Origin: Prorocentrum cordatum
Lineage: Eukaryota > Sar > Dinophyceae > Prorocentrales > Prorocentraceae
NCBI GenBank assembly: GCA_963575745.1
Contig: CAUYUJ010014340.1
Coordinates: forward strand, 350,432-414,431
Length of the DNA: 64,000 nucleotides
Direction of reading: 5' to 3'
Below are positions 39,620 through 49,619 of this stretch, piece after piece. Below the pieces are notes generated by a model. That model did not search any database, was not told where the DNA came from, and saw only the letters and a program-made list of their open reading frames with translations. The position numbers and the translations under genes were made by a program. Within the stretch, counting starts at the first letter, position 1; each line of letters begins with the position of its first letter.

Positions 39620-40040
39620 CTTGCCGTCCAGAGTACCCGTTGGTCGGCGGAAGAAGTGGGTAGAACCATGGCCTTGGAAGCAGATTGGGCATCCGCCCCA
39701 GCCGCCTACAGATGAGGGGCAAAGGGGAGCCAGCCACTCGACTCTTGAAGTAGGAAGGCGCCTAAAGTAGATCAGGAGGGCCCAGAATCGAATCGACAAA
39801 TCGAATCGGCGATCGAAATTCATCGGACCGGCGGAAATCGGCAGCCAAGTCGGGAGGAGTCGAATCGGCAGAAATCGGCGGAGAAGTATACCTCCAGTGA
39901 GACATCGGAACCCACATCGGAGTCCCAAGTCGAATGGAATCGGAATCGGAAGCCATCGAAATCGAATCAAATCGAATCGGAGGAATCGAGACGAGCCCTG
40001 GTAGATTTGGATCTGGGCATCCGAAAATACCTACTTTCAG
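39620..40040 (+). repeat. Dispersed module B, copy 1 (interrupted)
   Basis: Shares GGAAGAAGTGGGTAGAA, ACTCTTGAAGTAGGAAGGCG and AAAATACCTACTTTCA with 43220-43390. Between these blocks this copy carries an insertion of AATCGAATCGG-type short repeats (39780-39990). Confidence 0.7.
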
Positions 40041-40200
40041 CGACCAGCATGTGAGTGAGGGGGGCCGTTTCGGCCCTCTCCCGGGTGGCCGCCGTCCCCC
40101 ACACGGGCACCGGCGACCCGGCCATGTTCCACTGGGCCCCGTCGTAGTCGTAGACCGTGGCCGCGTAGCCCGCCTCGGGGCAGGAGGACGAGGGAGGCGA
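40040..40200 (-). CDS. Possible exon of an FG-GAP-type protein
   Basis: The minus strand reads CPEAGYAATVYDYDGAQWNM then AGSPVPVWGTAATR without stops. The pattern V-x-x-Y-x-Y-x-G-x-x-W resembles one FG-GAP-like blade and the blades at 47.4-48.3 kb on the same strand. Exon limits are unknown. Confidence 0.4.
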
Positions 40201-40239
40201 GAAGGGGACGGTCCAACTCCACTTCCCTGATGGTCCTCA

Positions 40240-41270
40240 TCTGGCCTTCTGGGCCCCACCCCTCGTCGCAGCTAAGCGCAGCGCCAAAAACGGTGAGGAT
40301 GAACCCAGGGAGGATTCCAAGTACACACTTCTAGCAGATTGTGCGTAGAGGACAGGGTAGGAGGAGAAGGAAGGATGATGAGGTGAAAACAGAGCCAAGA
40401 AGAGAGTCGGCAGCTTCAAACGGAGGAGGGGGGTTGAGGCGGACTGGAGTAAACCCGAGATGCATCAACGATAATGCAATACTCCCGCCCGTCTCGAGTC
40501 CCCTCCTTATCCCTCCTCATGAGCCCCTAGAAGAATTCTTTTCCACTGCGAGGGGTGTCCTCTTGAAAGACGAAGAGAAACGGCACAAGCAGGACCAGCG
40601 CAGGGCTTTTGATTCATGACAGAGAGCAGAGTGCACTAAGGCGATTTCTTCTCCCGCAGACACATGGCACGGTGGAGCTCACCCGTCCAAGAACACCTGG
40701 GACCAGTGCCAAGAGCCCACTGCCAAGAGGAGGAGGAGGAGGAGGAGGAGGAGGAGGAGGAGGAGGAGGAGGAGGAGGAGTAGGATGAGGATGAGGAGGA
40801 GATGTAAGGCCACGCAGAGGAAGGCCTGGAATCAAAGCCTCGGCAGCACCCTTGCCAATGATACGTCCGTGTCGAGGGTCCCGCAGTGGGGACAATTGAG
40901 CGGCCAGAACGGACCTGGAATGGTCTGGAACCCTTCAAAACGGAGGGAAAGAGGAATCTGAGAGACATGGATGTGACCCAGTCCTAGGTCTACCCCAAGA
41001 TGTGCAGAACTCGCAGGGCGATAAGAGGAGGGCGGAAAACATACCCTTGATTACAGTAAAAGGGGTGCACACACATGCTTTGGAGTAACTATCCGTGCGG
41101 CGGGATTAATGCTCATCATGACAGCATGCCTTGCTACAGGGACCCCAAGCCTTCTTGAGCATGGGCTACATCGCGCGTGTCCTCGCGATGGTAAGACCTC
41201 AATTTAGCCAACATTGGCAAGTAGGCAGGAAACGGCAAGATTCAAGGCACAATGCGACAGCCAACAACAA
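40240..41270. other. No supported gene
   Basis: Contains a GGA run at 40727-40785. From 40900 to 41270 composition is lower in GC with no conserved peptide found. Confidence 0.4.
40727..40785 (+). repeat. GGA microsatellite
   Basis: About 18 GGA units. Confidence 0.97.
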
Positions 41271-41755
41271 TTATCCCGGCAAAGCAACCTAACAGCGATA
41301 TGTAGAAGCACATCTGAAAGCATTCCCCTTAAGATTCAGATGAAAATCCAGTTGTAGAATTCTGCTGTTCTCGAGGTCGTAGTCGCATTCGCGATGACAG
41401 TCGCAGCGGCAACGGCAGTCGCAGTCACAGCCTCAGCCTCAGCCTGCCTCAGCCTCAGCCTCAGCCTGCCTCAGCCTCAGCCTGCCTCAGCCTCAGCCTC
41501 AGCCTGCTTCAGCCTCAGCCTCAGTCTGCCTTCAGCCTCGGCCTCAGCCTCAGCCTGCCTCAGCCTCAGCCTGCATCAGCCTCAGCCTCAGCCTCAGCCT
41601 GCCTCAGCATCAGCCTGCCTCAGCCTCAGCCTCAGCCTGCCTCAGCCTCAGCCTCAGTCTGCTTCAGCCTCAGCCTCAGTCTGCCTTCAGCCTCGGCCTC
41701 AGCCTCAGCCTGCCTCAGCCTCAGCCTGCCTCGGCCGCAGCATCAGCCTGCCTCA
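41270..41755 (+). repeat. Dispersed module C, copy 1, with CAGCCT array
   Basis: Unique head (AAGCATTCCCCTTAAGATTC, AATCCAGTTGTAGAATTC, CGCATTCGCGATGACAGTCG) then a CAGCCT/CTGCCT minisatellite. Same module at 58685-59165 and 63605-63750. Confidence 0.9.
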
Positions 41756-42330
41756 GCATTCAAAATGTGGCCCAGGAATGGAGTTCTGGGAACTAGAAGA
41801 ACACGAAGTGGCCTACAGTTGGCTCCGGGCATTCAAAATCATGCCCAGGAATGGAGTTCTGGGAACTTGAAGAGCACGAAGTGGCCTACAGTTGGCTCCG
41901 GGCATCCAAAATGTGGCCCGGGAATGGAGTTCTGGGAACTCGAAGAGCACGAAGTGGCCTACAGTTGGCTCCGGGCATCCAAAATGTGGCCCGGGAATGG
42001 AGTTCTGGGAACTCGAAGAGCACGAAGTGGCCTACAGTTGGCTCCGGGCACTCAAAATGTAGCCCGGGAATGGAGTTCTGGGAGGTCGAAGAGCACGAAG
42101 TGTGTGACGTTGACGAAAAAACGAGCCCGGCTCTGTTCCCGGTTCTCCAGAATGTGGCCCGGGAATGGAGTTCTGGGAGGTCGAAGAGCACGAAGTGTGT
42201 GACTGTTGGCGAAAAGCGAGCCCGGCTCTGTTCCCGGTTCTCCAGAATGTGGCCCGGGAATGGAGTTCTGGGAGGTCGAAGAGCACGAAGTGTGTGACTG
42301 TTGGCGAAAAACGATTCCCGGTTCTCCTCC
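41756..42330 (+). repeat. 73-bp tandem units changing to ~92-bp units
   Basis: CAAAATGTGGCCCGGGAATG blocks at 41761, 41834, 41907, 41980 and 42053 give a 73-bp period. From about 42090 the unit gains a CGAGCCCGGCTCTGTTCCCG segment and becomes ~92 bp. Two more units are at 63454-63600. Confidence 0.9.
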
Positions 42331-43033
42331 CCGGCACCCGCCCAGACCCCCCTGAGGAGTCATGATGCTCTCTTTTGACCCCACTAGAAACCTATCAGCA
42401 AAAGCTGTTAGGTAAAAACACGATAGTGTGGAGCGCTCACACTGCATCCGTAATTAGAGGCAGGTTCTCAACCAGAGTGGAAGGCCTGCCGTAGCTGGGG
42501 TGGGTCCTAGCCAAAACGGCCAATTGAAGGTAAACGATCAAGCTCCGGCACCATTCGCTCCGCCTGTCGATGTCCAGTGAAAAAACAGCACGTGGCCTGA
42601 AATATTGGGAACTCTGAGAAAGGAGGGGAAGGTGCACTGCAAAGCAGCCCTAGAGCTTCCAAACGCTCTATCATGAAGCTCCGCGAGAGCATGTGAGACA
42701 CGTTCTGTCAGCAGCCGTGCGAAGTCTGGAGCCATCGACGAAACAGACTGGTGTTGGGCAGCATGCCACTGACAAGCACGTGCGGGGACCCCGGCCGCAC
42801 CAGGCGCCAACAGGCTGACCCCGCCAGCGGAAGACGCGGGCCGCAGAGAGGCTCGGGGGGCAAACGCAGGGCGTGCCGCCGCGTCCCCCCGCCCGCGCCG
42901 AGGCCCTGCGAGCCCGAAGCCCTCGGCCCGGAGCCGAGTGGGAGAGGCACCCGCGGGGCCTGCCGCCGCTCACGGCGAAGTCGCTGCGGCCGCCACCGGC
43001 CCTGCAAGAGAGCGAGGGATTTGGACGCCCGGA
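42331..43033. other. No supported gene
   Basis: Mixed then GC-rich sequence. Open frames occur on both strands without a recognised domain. Confidence 0.4.
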
Positions 43034-43222
43034 ATGGGTACGGAAAAGAACGGGTGCAATGCCCAACAGCGCAAATGTTGTCCCAAGCCAAACAGCGGCC
43101 GCTGTTGGGCAGGCGGCCTCCCGTCTCAAAGGGACACGGGCCGCGGCGGCGCGGACAGCGAGTCCTGTTCAAAATGAACAGGAACTGCTGTTGGGCGTTG
43201 TACCCACTCTTTCCGTACCCAT
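43034..43222. mobile_element. MITE-like element with ~36-bp terminal inverted repeats
   Basis: Starts ATGGGTACGGAAAAGAACGG and ends in the near-complement (ACTCTTTCCGTACCCAT). The arms match at about 30 of 36 positions and end on GCCCAACAGC / GCTGTTGGGC. No ORF inside. A clear target-site duplication was not seen. Confidence 0.7.
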
Positions 43223-43400
43223 CGGTCGAAAGAAGTAGGTAGAAACATGAAGTAGGAAGGCGTTGGAAATAGATTGGGTTTCCGCCCGCCTCCTGAAGAG
43301 GAGGGAAGAGGGAAACCCCCCCGACTCTTGAAGTAGGAAGGCGCTCAAAGTAGATTGGAATCCGAGAATCCAAAAATACCTACTTTCAACGACCGATGGG
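43223..43400 (+). repeat. Dispersed module B, copy 2
   Basis: ACTCTTGAAGTAGGAAGGCG and AAAATACCTACTTTCAACG blocks shared with 39620-40040, here without the internal AATCGG insertion. Ends at the palindrome 43386-43413. Confidence 0.75.
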
Positions 43401-43689
43401 TACCCATGCCGGTCGTCCCGAAGAGAGAGCGCGACGCCCTCCCGCCGAGGAGCGCACAGCGAGGCGGCCGGGCGGGGGCCTCGCGCCGCGTGCCGCGGCG
43501 CCCGAGGGCCCGAGAGCGCGGCCCTCGGTGTCCGCACGGGCCCTCCCCCGGCGGGGGGGGGCCGTGCCGGAGCCTGGCGAGCGGCCCGGCGCAGCCTGCC
43601 CGTCGAGGGGTCCTGCCGGCTCCCGAGGGCCCCTCGGGCTGCCAGGGCGGAGGAGAGGGTCGCACGCTCGGCAGCAGTGGCCGTGTCCT

Positions 43690-43757
43690 GAGGAGGAGGA
43701 GGAGGAGGAGGAGGAGGAGGAGGAGGAGGAGGAGGAGGAGGAGGAGGAGGAGGAGGG
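43690..43757 (+). repeat. GGA microsatellite
   Basis: About 22 GGA units, flanked on both sides by copies of a GCCCGTCGA(G/T)GGGTCCTGC block of about 90 bp (43595-43690 and 43758-43850). Confidence 0.97.
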
Positions 43758-44321
43758 CCTGCCCGTCGATGGGTCCTGCAGGCTCCCGAGGGCCCCTCGG
43801 GTTGCCAGGGCGGAGGAAAGGGTCGCGTGATCGGCAGCAGTGGCCATGTCCTGAGGAGGAGGAGGAGGATGAGGCAACACACGGGAGGGCGTGTGAGGGG
43901 CAACGATAGGGGGAGAGACTGGCACAGGGGAGGATGCATCGACCTGGAACCGGCGGTACATCGTCGATAGGTCGGCGATAGGCCCCCGATAGCGAAACGG
44001 TACGTTCCTGGGCGAGGTGGGGTCATCGGGCCCCATATCGGGGATGAACGGACGATTGGGGGTCGATGCATCCCCCCTATGCCCATCCCCCCTATCGCTG
44101 CCCCTGAACGTGATGGAAGGAGCGTGGAGGGAGGATGGAGAAGGTACGAGGGCATCTTAGGGGCTGCTAGCGAAGGACGTGCCGATCTCCAGGAGTCCCG
44201 CACCTGTAAGTCCACCTGCTGGTCGGACAGAGGGGTGCCTTGGCTGCTCCGGCTGAGCGGCATCAGGAGCTGCCAGCCCCAAGATCTCCAAGGGAATCGT
44301 GAATCGACGGTGAGCGAGAGG

Positions 44322-44470
44322 GGGAAGTGAGCAGGAGAAGGCCTTCTTAGCAGGCGGCGGGGCTTCTCAGACGCCCTCCGTCTGAGAAGTTCTCCGTGTC
44401 TTAGGAGAAGGCTTAGAGAACTTCCCAGACGGCTGGGAAGGCCCGCCCCCTCTCTCACTTCCTCCTCTGG
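44322..44470 (+). repeat. TTCTCAGAAGG foldback family, copy 3
   Basis: GGGAAGTGAG...GGAGAAGGCCTTCTTAG, CTTCTCAGACG, GTCTGAGAAG and a terminal CTCTCACTTCCTCC. Confidence 0.7.
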
Positions 44471-44649
44471 CTCGTCGCCGAGAATCGTAAGGAGCTTGCC
44501 TGAGGCCATGAGGCTGGCAGGGCTCGACCAAAACAAGACTTGCGCAGCCTCGTTCTGCTTTCGCTCTCCCTCGTTCTGCCTCCAGCCCACCTCTTCTGCA
44601 GCACGACATCGAAACGAGATCGCCAAAACGCCGTTCGGGTCGACCCCTG

Positions 44650-44852
44650 GAGGCTGGACGCCCAGGCGAGCGAGCTCTTACCAGCCCGGAACATATTCCT
44701 ATCCCTATGCTGGGCACCTCCTCATCACGATGCCAATCTTAGGGACTCCCTTATTTTTTGAAGGCAAATCCCTAAGATTGTCATCGCCTTTTGGCGTGTC
44801 AAACTTGGGGATAGGGATACGTTCGAGGCTGGACGCCCAGGCGAGCGAGCTC
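44650..44852. mobile_element. Foldback element (44689-44824) flanked by a 28-bp direct duplication
   Basis: Arms of about 52 bp: GAACATATTCCTATCCCTA at 44689 pairs with TGGGGATAGGGATACGTTC ending at 44824; the inner 12 bp (CAATCTTAGGGA / TCCCTAAGATTG) are perfect. The 28 bases at 44650-44677 and 44825-44852 are identical, and a related single copy at 46290 shows the likely empty site. Confidence 0.75.
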
Positions 44853-45619
44853 CCCGCAGGCCCCGAGCATCGACCGCACCGCCCGCGCTGCGGCGCGGCG
44901 GCCCTCGGCACGGTGGGCCGCCGACGTGCGGGCGCGCCGCCGGCGCCCGCTCGCCACGGGTGGGGCCTCCGTCGTAGCTCAGGTCGGGCCTGTCCCCCTG
45001 CAGGGTGGTTTTGGGGGTGGACAGAACCCCCAACAGTGACACGTCGATTCGTGAATTGTCGTTTTCGGTTCTCGAGAGGGCGCCGTGGCCGTTATGTTCC
45101 AGGCTTGCGCCCGCCAGGTTTGGGTCTCAGGTCGTTTTCACTAAACCACGTTTTACTAAAGGGAGGTCTGTCCATCCCCGATGATTCTGGACGAAAAATT
45201 AAAAATACCCTAAAATGGTCAAAAAAATACTCGAGACACCGTCCCCATACTATTTGTTTACTAACTATTTTTGAACATTCCTCCTGTAGAGGGGCGTGCC
45301 CGACTTACACCGTGGCACGTGGCGCGGCAGGCGGGGGCGGGGGCCAGCGGGCAGGGCCGGGGCGGCGCGGGGGGGCGCCCTGGCGCTGCCTCCCAGACTC
45401 CGCGGGCTGGCGACGAGCGAGTCGGGAGCGGCCAAGAGGGGGGTGTCCAAGAGGGGGGGGGTGCAAATCATGACCGGCGGCATGTGCGCGGCCCAGCGGG
45501 GGGCCAGGGACGTAATGGAATAAGAAGAGGCGCCATGAGAGCTGGGGAAATCTCATGGCCCCCGCCATGATTTCCACCCCCCCTAGTCATCACCCCCCTC
45601 TTTTTTCCGCCCCCGAGCG
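44853..45619. other. Module D tail and spacer, no supported gene
   Basis: 44825-44925 is a dispersed module also found at 46280-46390 (GCATCGACCGCACC, GCGGCCCTCGGCAC). The rest is mixed, with a lower-GC part at 45040-45260. Confidence 0.5.
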
Positions 45620-45800
45620 AGGGGGGGGGGAAGCGAGAAGGAGACTGCGCCCTCGGAGGGCGGCGAGGCTCCTCGGAGGCCCTCGCGCCCTCTGGGCAGT
45701 GCTCGGCGTCTTCGGGGACGGCTCCGGCGCCTCCTGGGACGGCCGGGGGACTCTTCCGAGCCTTCGGAGGAGGCCTTCTCCTTCCCACCTCCCCCCGGGC
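45620..45800 (+). repeat. TTCTCAGAAGG foldback family, copy 4 (diverged, GC-rich)
   Basis: GGGAAGCGAGAAGG...GGCCTTCTCCTTCCC border and interior CTCGGAGG/CCTCCGAGG-like words in the same arrangement as copies 2 and 3. Confidence 0.5.
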
Positions 45801-46589
45801 TCGCCGCCGGGCTCGCCTGCTGGTTCTCCCGCCGGGCCCCGGGCTCCGAGCTGGGCGGAAGAGCCGGGCGCGGGGTCAACAACTGGGCCTCCCGGCGCCG
45901 ACCCTCGGCGCCGGAGGGCCGCGGGGGAGGTTGTCAGTCTTCGATGTGGCACGGGAGGAGCGGCCAGGAGGGGAGACGAGCTCGGCGCGCTCGCGCCACA
46001 TCTGACGTCCTGCCTTTCCCACCCGACTACCTACCAGACCACCCCAACCCAACCCGAAGACCCGAATTTGACCCGAATTTCGGGTGGGGGGGGTACGGAT
46101 TCCATGTGTTTTGTTCAACGTTCCCCGACCCCCCCCCACACTGGAAATGGAGGGCAATTGAGGGCTTCGAGTTGGGTTGGGGTGGTTTGGTGGGTGGTGA
46201 CCACCCATCAACGGCTTCGGTGGGTGGGTGGTGGGTGGTGACCACCCATCCCTTCCCACTTCCCCCTGGAGCGACGCCCAGGTCGACCCCTGGAGGCTGG
46301 ACGCCCAGGCGAGGGAGCTCCCCGCAAGCCCTGAGCATCGACCGCACCACCCGCGCTACGGCGCGGCGGCCCTCGGCACAGTGGGCCGTCCTGCCTTTCC
46401 CACCCATCCCTTCCCACTTCTGGCTCGCCGCCGACAAGCTTCGTGAGGCGACGGCTCGAGCGGGCGCCGGCGGCACCAGGCTCGGATCGCCTCGGCGGGC
46501 GGAAGCGTCGTGGCCCGCGGCGCCGTGCGCCGGGGGGGCCGCAAGGCTGGAGCTCCAGATGCCCCGCCCTGCCGGGCGAGCCGCACCAG
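45801..46589. other. No supported gene; module D copy at 46280-46390
   Basis: Includes GGTGGTGACCACC palindromes at 46190-46245 and the single-copy counterpart of the duplicated target at 44650. No conserved peptide. Confidence 0.45.
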
Positions 46590-46668
46590 ATGTCCCTGAG
46601 GAGGAGGAGAGGAGGAGGAGGAGGAGGAGGAGGCGGAGGAGGAGGAGGAGGAGGAGGAGGAGGAGACG
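46590..46668 (+). repeat. GGA microsatellite
   Basis: Interrupted GGA run of about 25 units. Confidence 0.95.
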
Positions 46669-47364
46669 ACGTAACCGTGGCGGACAGTCTGCAGCTCAGC
46701 GAAGGCTCCTGCTGGGTGGCGCTAGGGATCTTGTCTTGGCAAAGGAGGGGGGCGAGAAAAAACGGGACAGAGGAGGGACCACCACCAGCGGAGCCAAGCA
46801 TCCGGAAGGACGCGTGGGCAGATGAGCGCGCGAGTGGCAGCCCTTCGGAGCTTACGGAAAAAAATGTATGAAGACGGAGCGCCTCACGACTGTGGCGCAG
46901 AAAATGGAGCGCGCGACGGGCAGAAGGGAGGGAGCAGGAAGAGAAGGAAGAGCAGAAAAATCAAGAAGAGGAAGAGCGACCCGGCGCACGTACGCTGCTG
47001 CCGACTCGGGAGGAGCAGGGCCAGGCGGAGGAGGGTGGACTGAACTTCCGGGTCCAGATAGCGAGAGGAGGGAAAGCACAACGAAGACAAGACGAAGTCA
47101 TGACGAAGATAAAACAGGGTGAGACTAAATCGAGAATCTCTGAAATCAAGCGGCACTGGAGGATGTCTCGGGCGCCGCGGCCTTCTCAGAGCGCTCTGGA
47201 ACGCTCTAAGAGCGTTCCGGAACGCTCTGGAACGGATGTATCCTCGTCCTAGCCCCGTCCGATGGTATGGCCCTCACCCCTCCCACCACCAGTTTCAGCG
47301 CGTTCCGTCGCCGACAACGTCGACGGCGACGACGGCGACGACGTCGGCGACGACGACGACGAGC
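46669..47364. other. No supported gene; hairpin at 47198-47218
   Basis: Purine-rich to 47000. The 10-bp perfect inverted repeat GGAACGCTCT-A-AGAGCGTTCC sits among further GGAACGCTCT copies. A GAC-rich tract is at 47320-47360. Confidence 0.5.
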
Positions 47365-47463
47365 CTGCGACACTAATCGCGTCCCGTCAGCGCTCAGCGC
47401 CAAGCTTCCCCTTGCCTGGATGTCGTTCCCCATCTGCTCCCAGATGCCATCCTCGGGCCCTTT
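47365..47463 (-). CDS. Candidate exon, FG-GAP-type blade
   Basis: After TTTCTTGCGATCCAAAG (acceptor-like), the minus strand reads GPEDGIWEQMGNDIQARGS then LALSADGTRLVSQ. W-x-Q-x-G-x-D-I followed by L-S-x-D-G-x-x-x is the repeat signature of FG-GAP-like proteins. It continues into a GAC/GTC repeat, so the donor is unclear. Confidence 0.55.
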
Positions 47464-47489
47464 GGATCGCAAGAAATGTGGAGTGATCG

Positions 47490-47640
47490 CAAATGAGCGA
47501 TACAAGAAAACGGCTCTTACGCACAAAGGGACGGCAACCACACGCAGCGGCCTACGTAGTCCGCCAGCGGGGCACGCCGCGTGGAGAGGGAGTTTTCGCG
47601 CGACCGCACACGGGCAGCTTTTGCGAATGTCAGCTTATGT
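47490..47640 (+). repeat. Dispersed module E, copy 1
   Basis: GCCGCCAGCG-type block, GGCACGCC and CGCGCGACCG align with 49320-49475 over about 150 bp. Confidence 0.65.
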
Positions 47641-48312
47641 CACTCCAGTTGGGCAGGAGTAGAGGGGGTTCAGGATCGCGCCGCACTGTCGATGCATCGA
47701 CGACAGCGAGATGATAACATCGCCTCTGGATCGCACCGCAGCGCCGAAGCCGCGATCCTCCGAACCAATCCACTCGGGCATCACCTGGAAGGCCCCGATC
47801 ACCCTCGAGGGGGGCAGGGTGGGGGAGGAGGAGGAGGAGGAGGAGGAGGAGGAGGAGGAGGAGGAGGAGGAGGAGGAGGAGGAGGAGGAGGAGGAGGAGG
47901 AGGAGGAGGAGGAGGAGGTAGGGTCGCCTTGGGAGACCACGCCTCGACACGTGCCTCTCTTGGCCAACTCGCCCACGCTCGGGAGGGCCCAAGACAACAC
48001 GCCCCCGCGGGCGAGAGCGTTTTGTTTCCCGCGATCGCCTGTGGCGTGCTTGAAGCGCCACACCCGGGCAAGCCCAAACAGGCCAGAGAGAGTCGATACG
48101 ACATTTCCCGCGCTGTTCATGGCCACCGTATACCCAAACTGGGTCCACATGTCGAACGACGCTCCAGAGATCATGTCGTCTGTGCCCATCTGGTGCCACT
48201 CTCCATCGACGAGCTCGAACACCCTGATGCAGCCGACCGACTTGTCGGAACCGGGCACGATAGCCATGCCAGCGCTTGCGGCGAAGCGGTGGCCCGTGTG
48301 GCTCATCCTGAC
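47640..48312 (-). CDS. FG-GAP-type repeat protein, exon(s) with internal Ser-coding microsatellite
   Basis: CTCCTCAG just before 48312 is a good acceptor. The minus strand then reads VRMSHTGHRFAASAGMAIVPG, RVFELVDGEWHQMGTDDM, FGYTVAMNSAGNVV and ARVWRFK: a blade with R-V-F...W-x-Q-x-G-x-D and F-G-x-x-V-A-x-N-x-x-G. The frame stays open through a GGA run (47822-47917, read as poly-Ser) into EWIGSEDRGFGAAVRSRG DVIISLS, another blade-like segment, and stops near 47635. The Ser run may be intronic. Such beta-propeller repeats are usually extracellular. Together with 47365-47463 and 40040-40200 this suggests one minus-strand gene with repeat-filled introns. Confidence 0.55.
47822..47917 (+). repeat. 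GGA microsatellite
   Basis: About 32 GGA units; read as Ser in the minus-strand FG-GAP frame. Confidence 0.98.
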
Positions 48313-48504
48313 CTGAGGAGCGTGGACGATATGAGCGATCAGCAGAACACCGCCAGCGATTCCTAGCATCTTGCTCTCCCACGGTGGGCCCCTCTTTGAC
48401 TTTCCCCTTCCGCAGCCCGACCACTGATACGCACGCGTGCCTCCTCGCCCGAGAAGACTGGAGAGCCTGCTCAACCGACAGACAGAAAGGACCAGGGCAC
48501 TCTC

Positions 48505-48704
48505 GCAGGCCTAGAGATTGACACCATCACCAATTTCGGCGGTTTGCCTCCACCGAGGGAATAAGATCCCGATCTCGGCGATGGTGGTAATATTCTGGCT
48601 TCCAAGGTGGCCGAACTATTACCACCAACACCGAAAATCTAGGACACCTTCCCCCTGTGGAGGCAACCCCCTGTCTTGGTGTTGGTGCCAATTTCCAGGC
48701 CTCC
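48505..48704. mobile_element. 200-bp foldback element
   Basis: Nearly the whole element is an inverted repeat: GCAGGCCTAGAGATTG at the left pairs with the right end, GTTTGCCTCCACC with GTGGAGGCAACC, and the inner TGGTGGTAATA (48582-48592) with TATTACCACCA (48617-48627). The centre is 24 nt. No ORF. Confidence 0.8.
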
Positions 48705-48849
48705 GACACTCTGCCTTCGTCGTCATCCTCCCCTCCTGCCCGAAATATGCGCCTGGCGCGCCGCTTGCACGAGGGGTCGCGGGGAAGCGGGGAGAGATGC
48801 CGAAGCCTCCCTTCCGCTGGCGCGGGACCCCTCGGTGAGGGAAGGGAGG

Positions 48850-48955
48850 AGGAGGACGAGGAGGAGGAGGGGGGAGGAGGAGGAGGAGGAGGAGGAGGAG
48901 GAGGAGGAGGAGGAGGAGGAGGAGGAGGTGGAGGAGGAGGAGGAAGAAGGATACT
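48850..48955 (+). repeat. GGA microsatellite
   Basis: About 30 GGA units with few interruptions. Confidence 0.97.
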
Positions 48956-49619
48956 AATAGTCATAAAAATAGTAACAATGAAGCTGACGTGAGTTAAACC
49001 TCTTGGAGAACCTGTCTAGGCTGACGAGTTGCCTACTTGAAAAAAATCAACTGTACCCTGAGAGGGACCCTTCGAAACCGAACCACTTCAGATGCGAGCC
49101 TTCCAGGGGCTTACAACACAAACTGCACTGGCCAACTGGCGCCCCATATTGGCACGCAGCCCTCCACGGGGACCAGTACTTGGGCACGACGTCCCTCCCC
49201 CGTTCCACCCCCACCAGAGCTCGCCCCCCGACTCCCCGTCCTGGATTGTCGGCCTGTACCTCGGTTCGGAAGCAGATCCGCCACCGTGCCCCCTGGCACG
49301 TTGAGACGTGGTAGAATGCCAAGTGAGCGACGATCAAAAACAGGTCTTACGCGAGATGGCACTCAGCAACCTTACGCGGCGGCTTACACAGGCCGCCAGC
49401 GCGGCACGCCACATTGGAGACGAGGGCGCTTACGCGCGACCTTACGCGGGCAGCTTACGCGCCAATGTCGGCGCAAACAACCTTGTTTTTCTGCGTCGCT
49501 CAAGTGCTGTCTGGCAGGGTTTTTGTAATCCTCTAAGGGGCCCCCATCTCCTCGGGAAGCGCCTCGCTGCGTGCACCGGCCATGCTCCCGCGGGGTCCGT
49601 GGTGGGCGGCCATGGCGCC
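48956..49619. other. No supported gene; module E copy 2 at 49320-49475
   Basis: Mixed sequence. Module E (CTTACGCG-rich) is the only recognisable component. Confidence 0.45.

Noticed and set aside
43345-44626. Long minus-strand open frame across 43.2-44.6 kb
   Set aside because: It reads through a GGA run as poly-Pro, spans several repeat modules, and shows no conserved domain.
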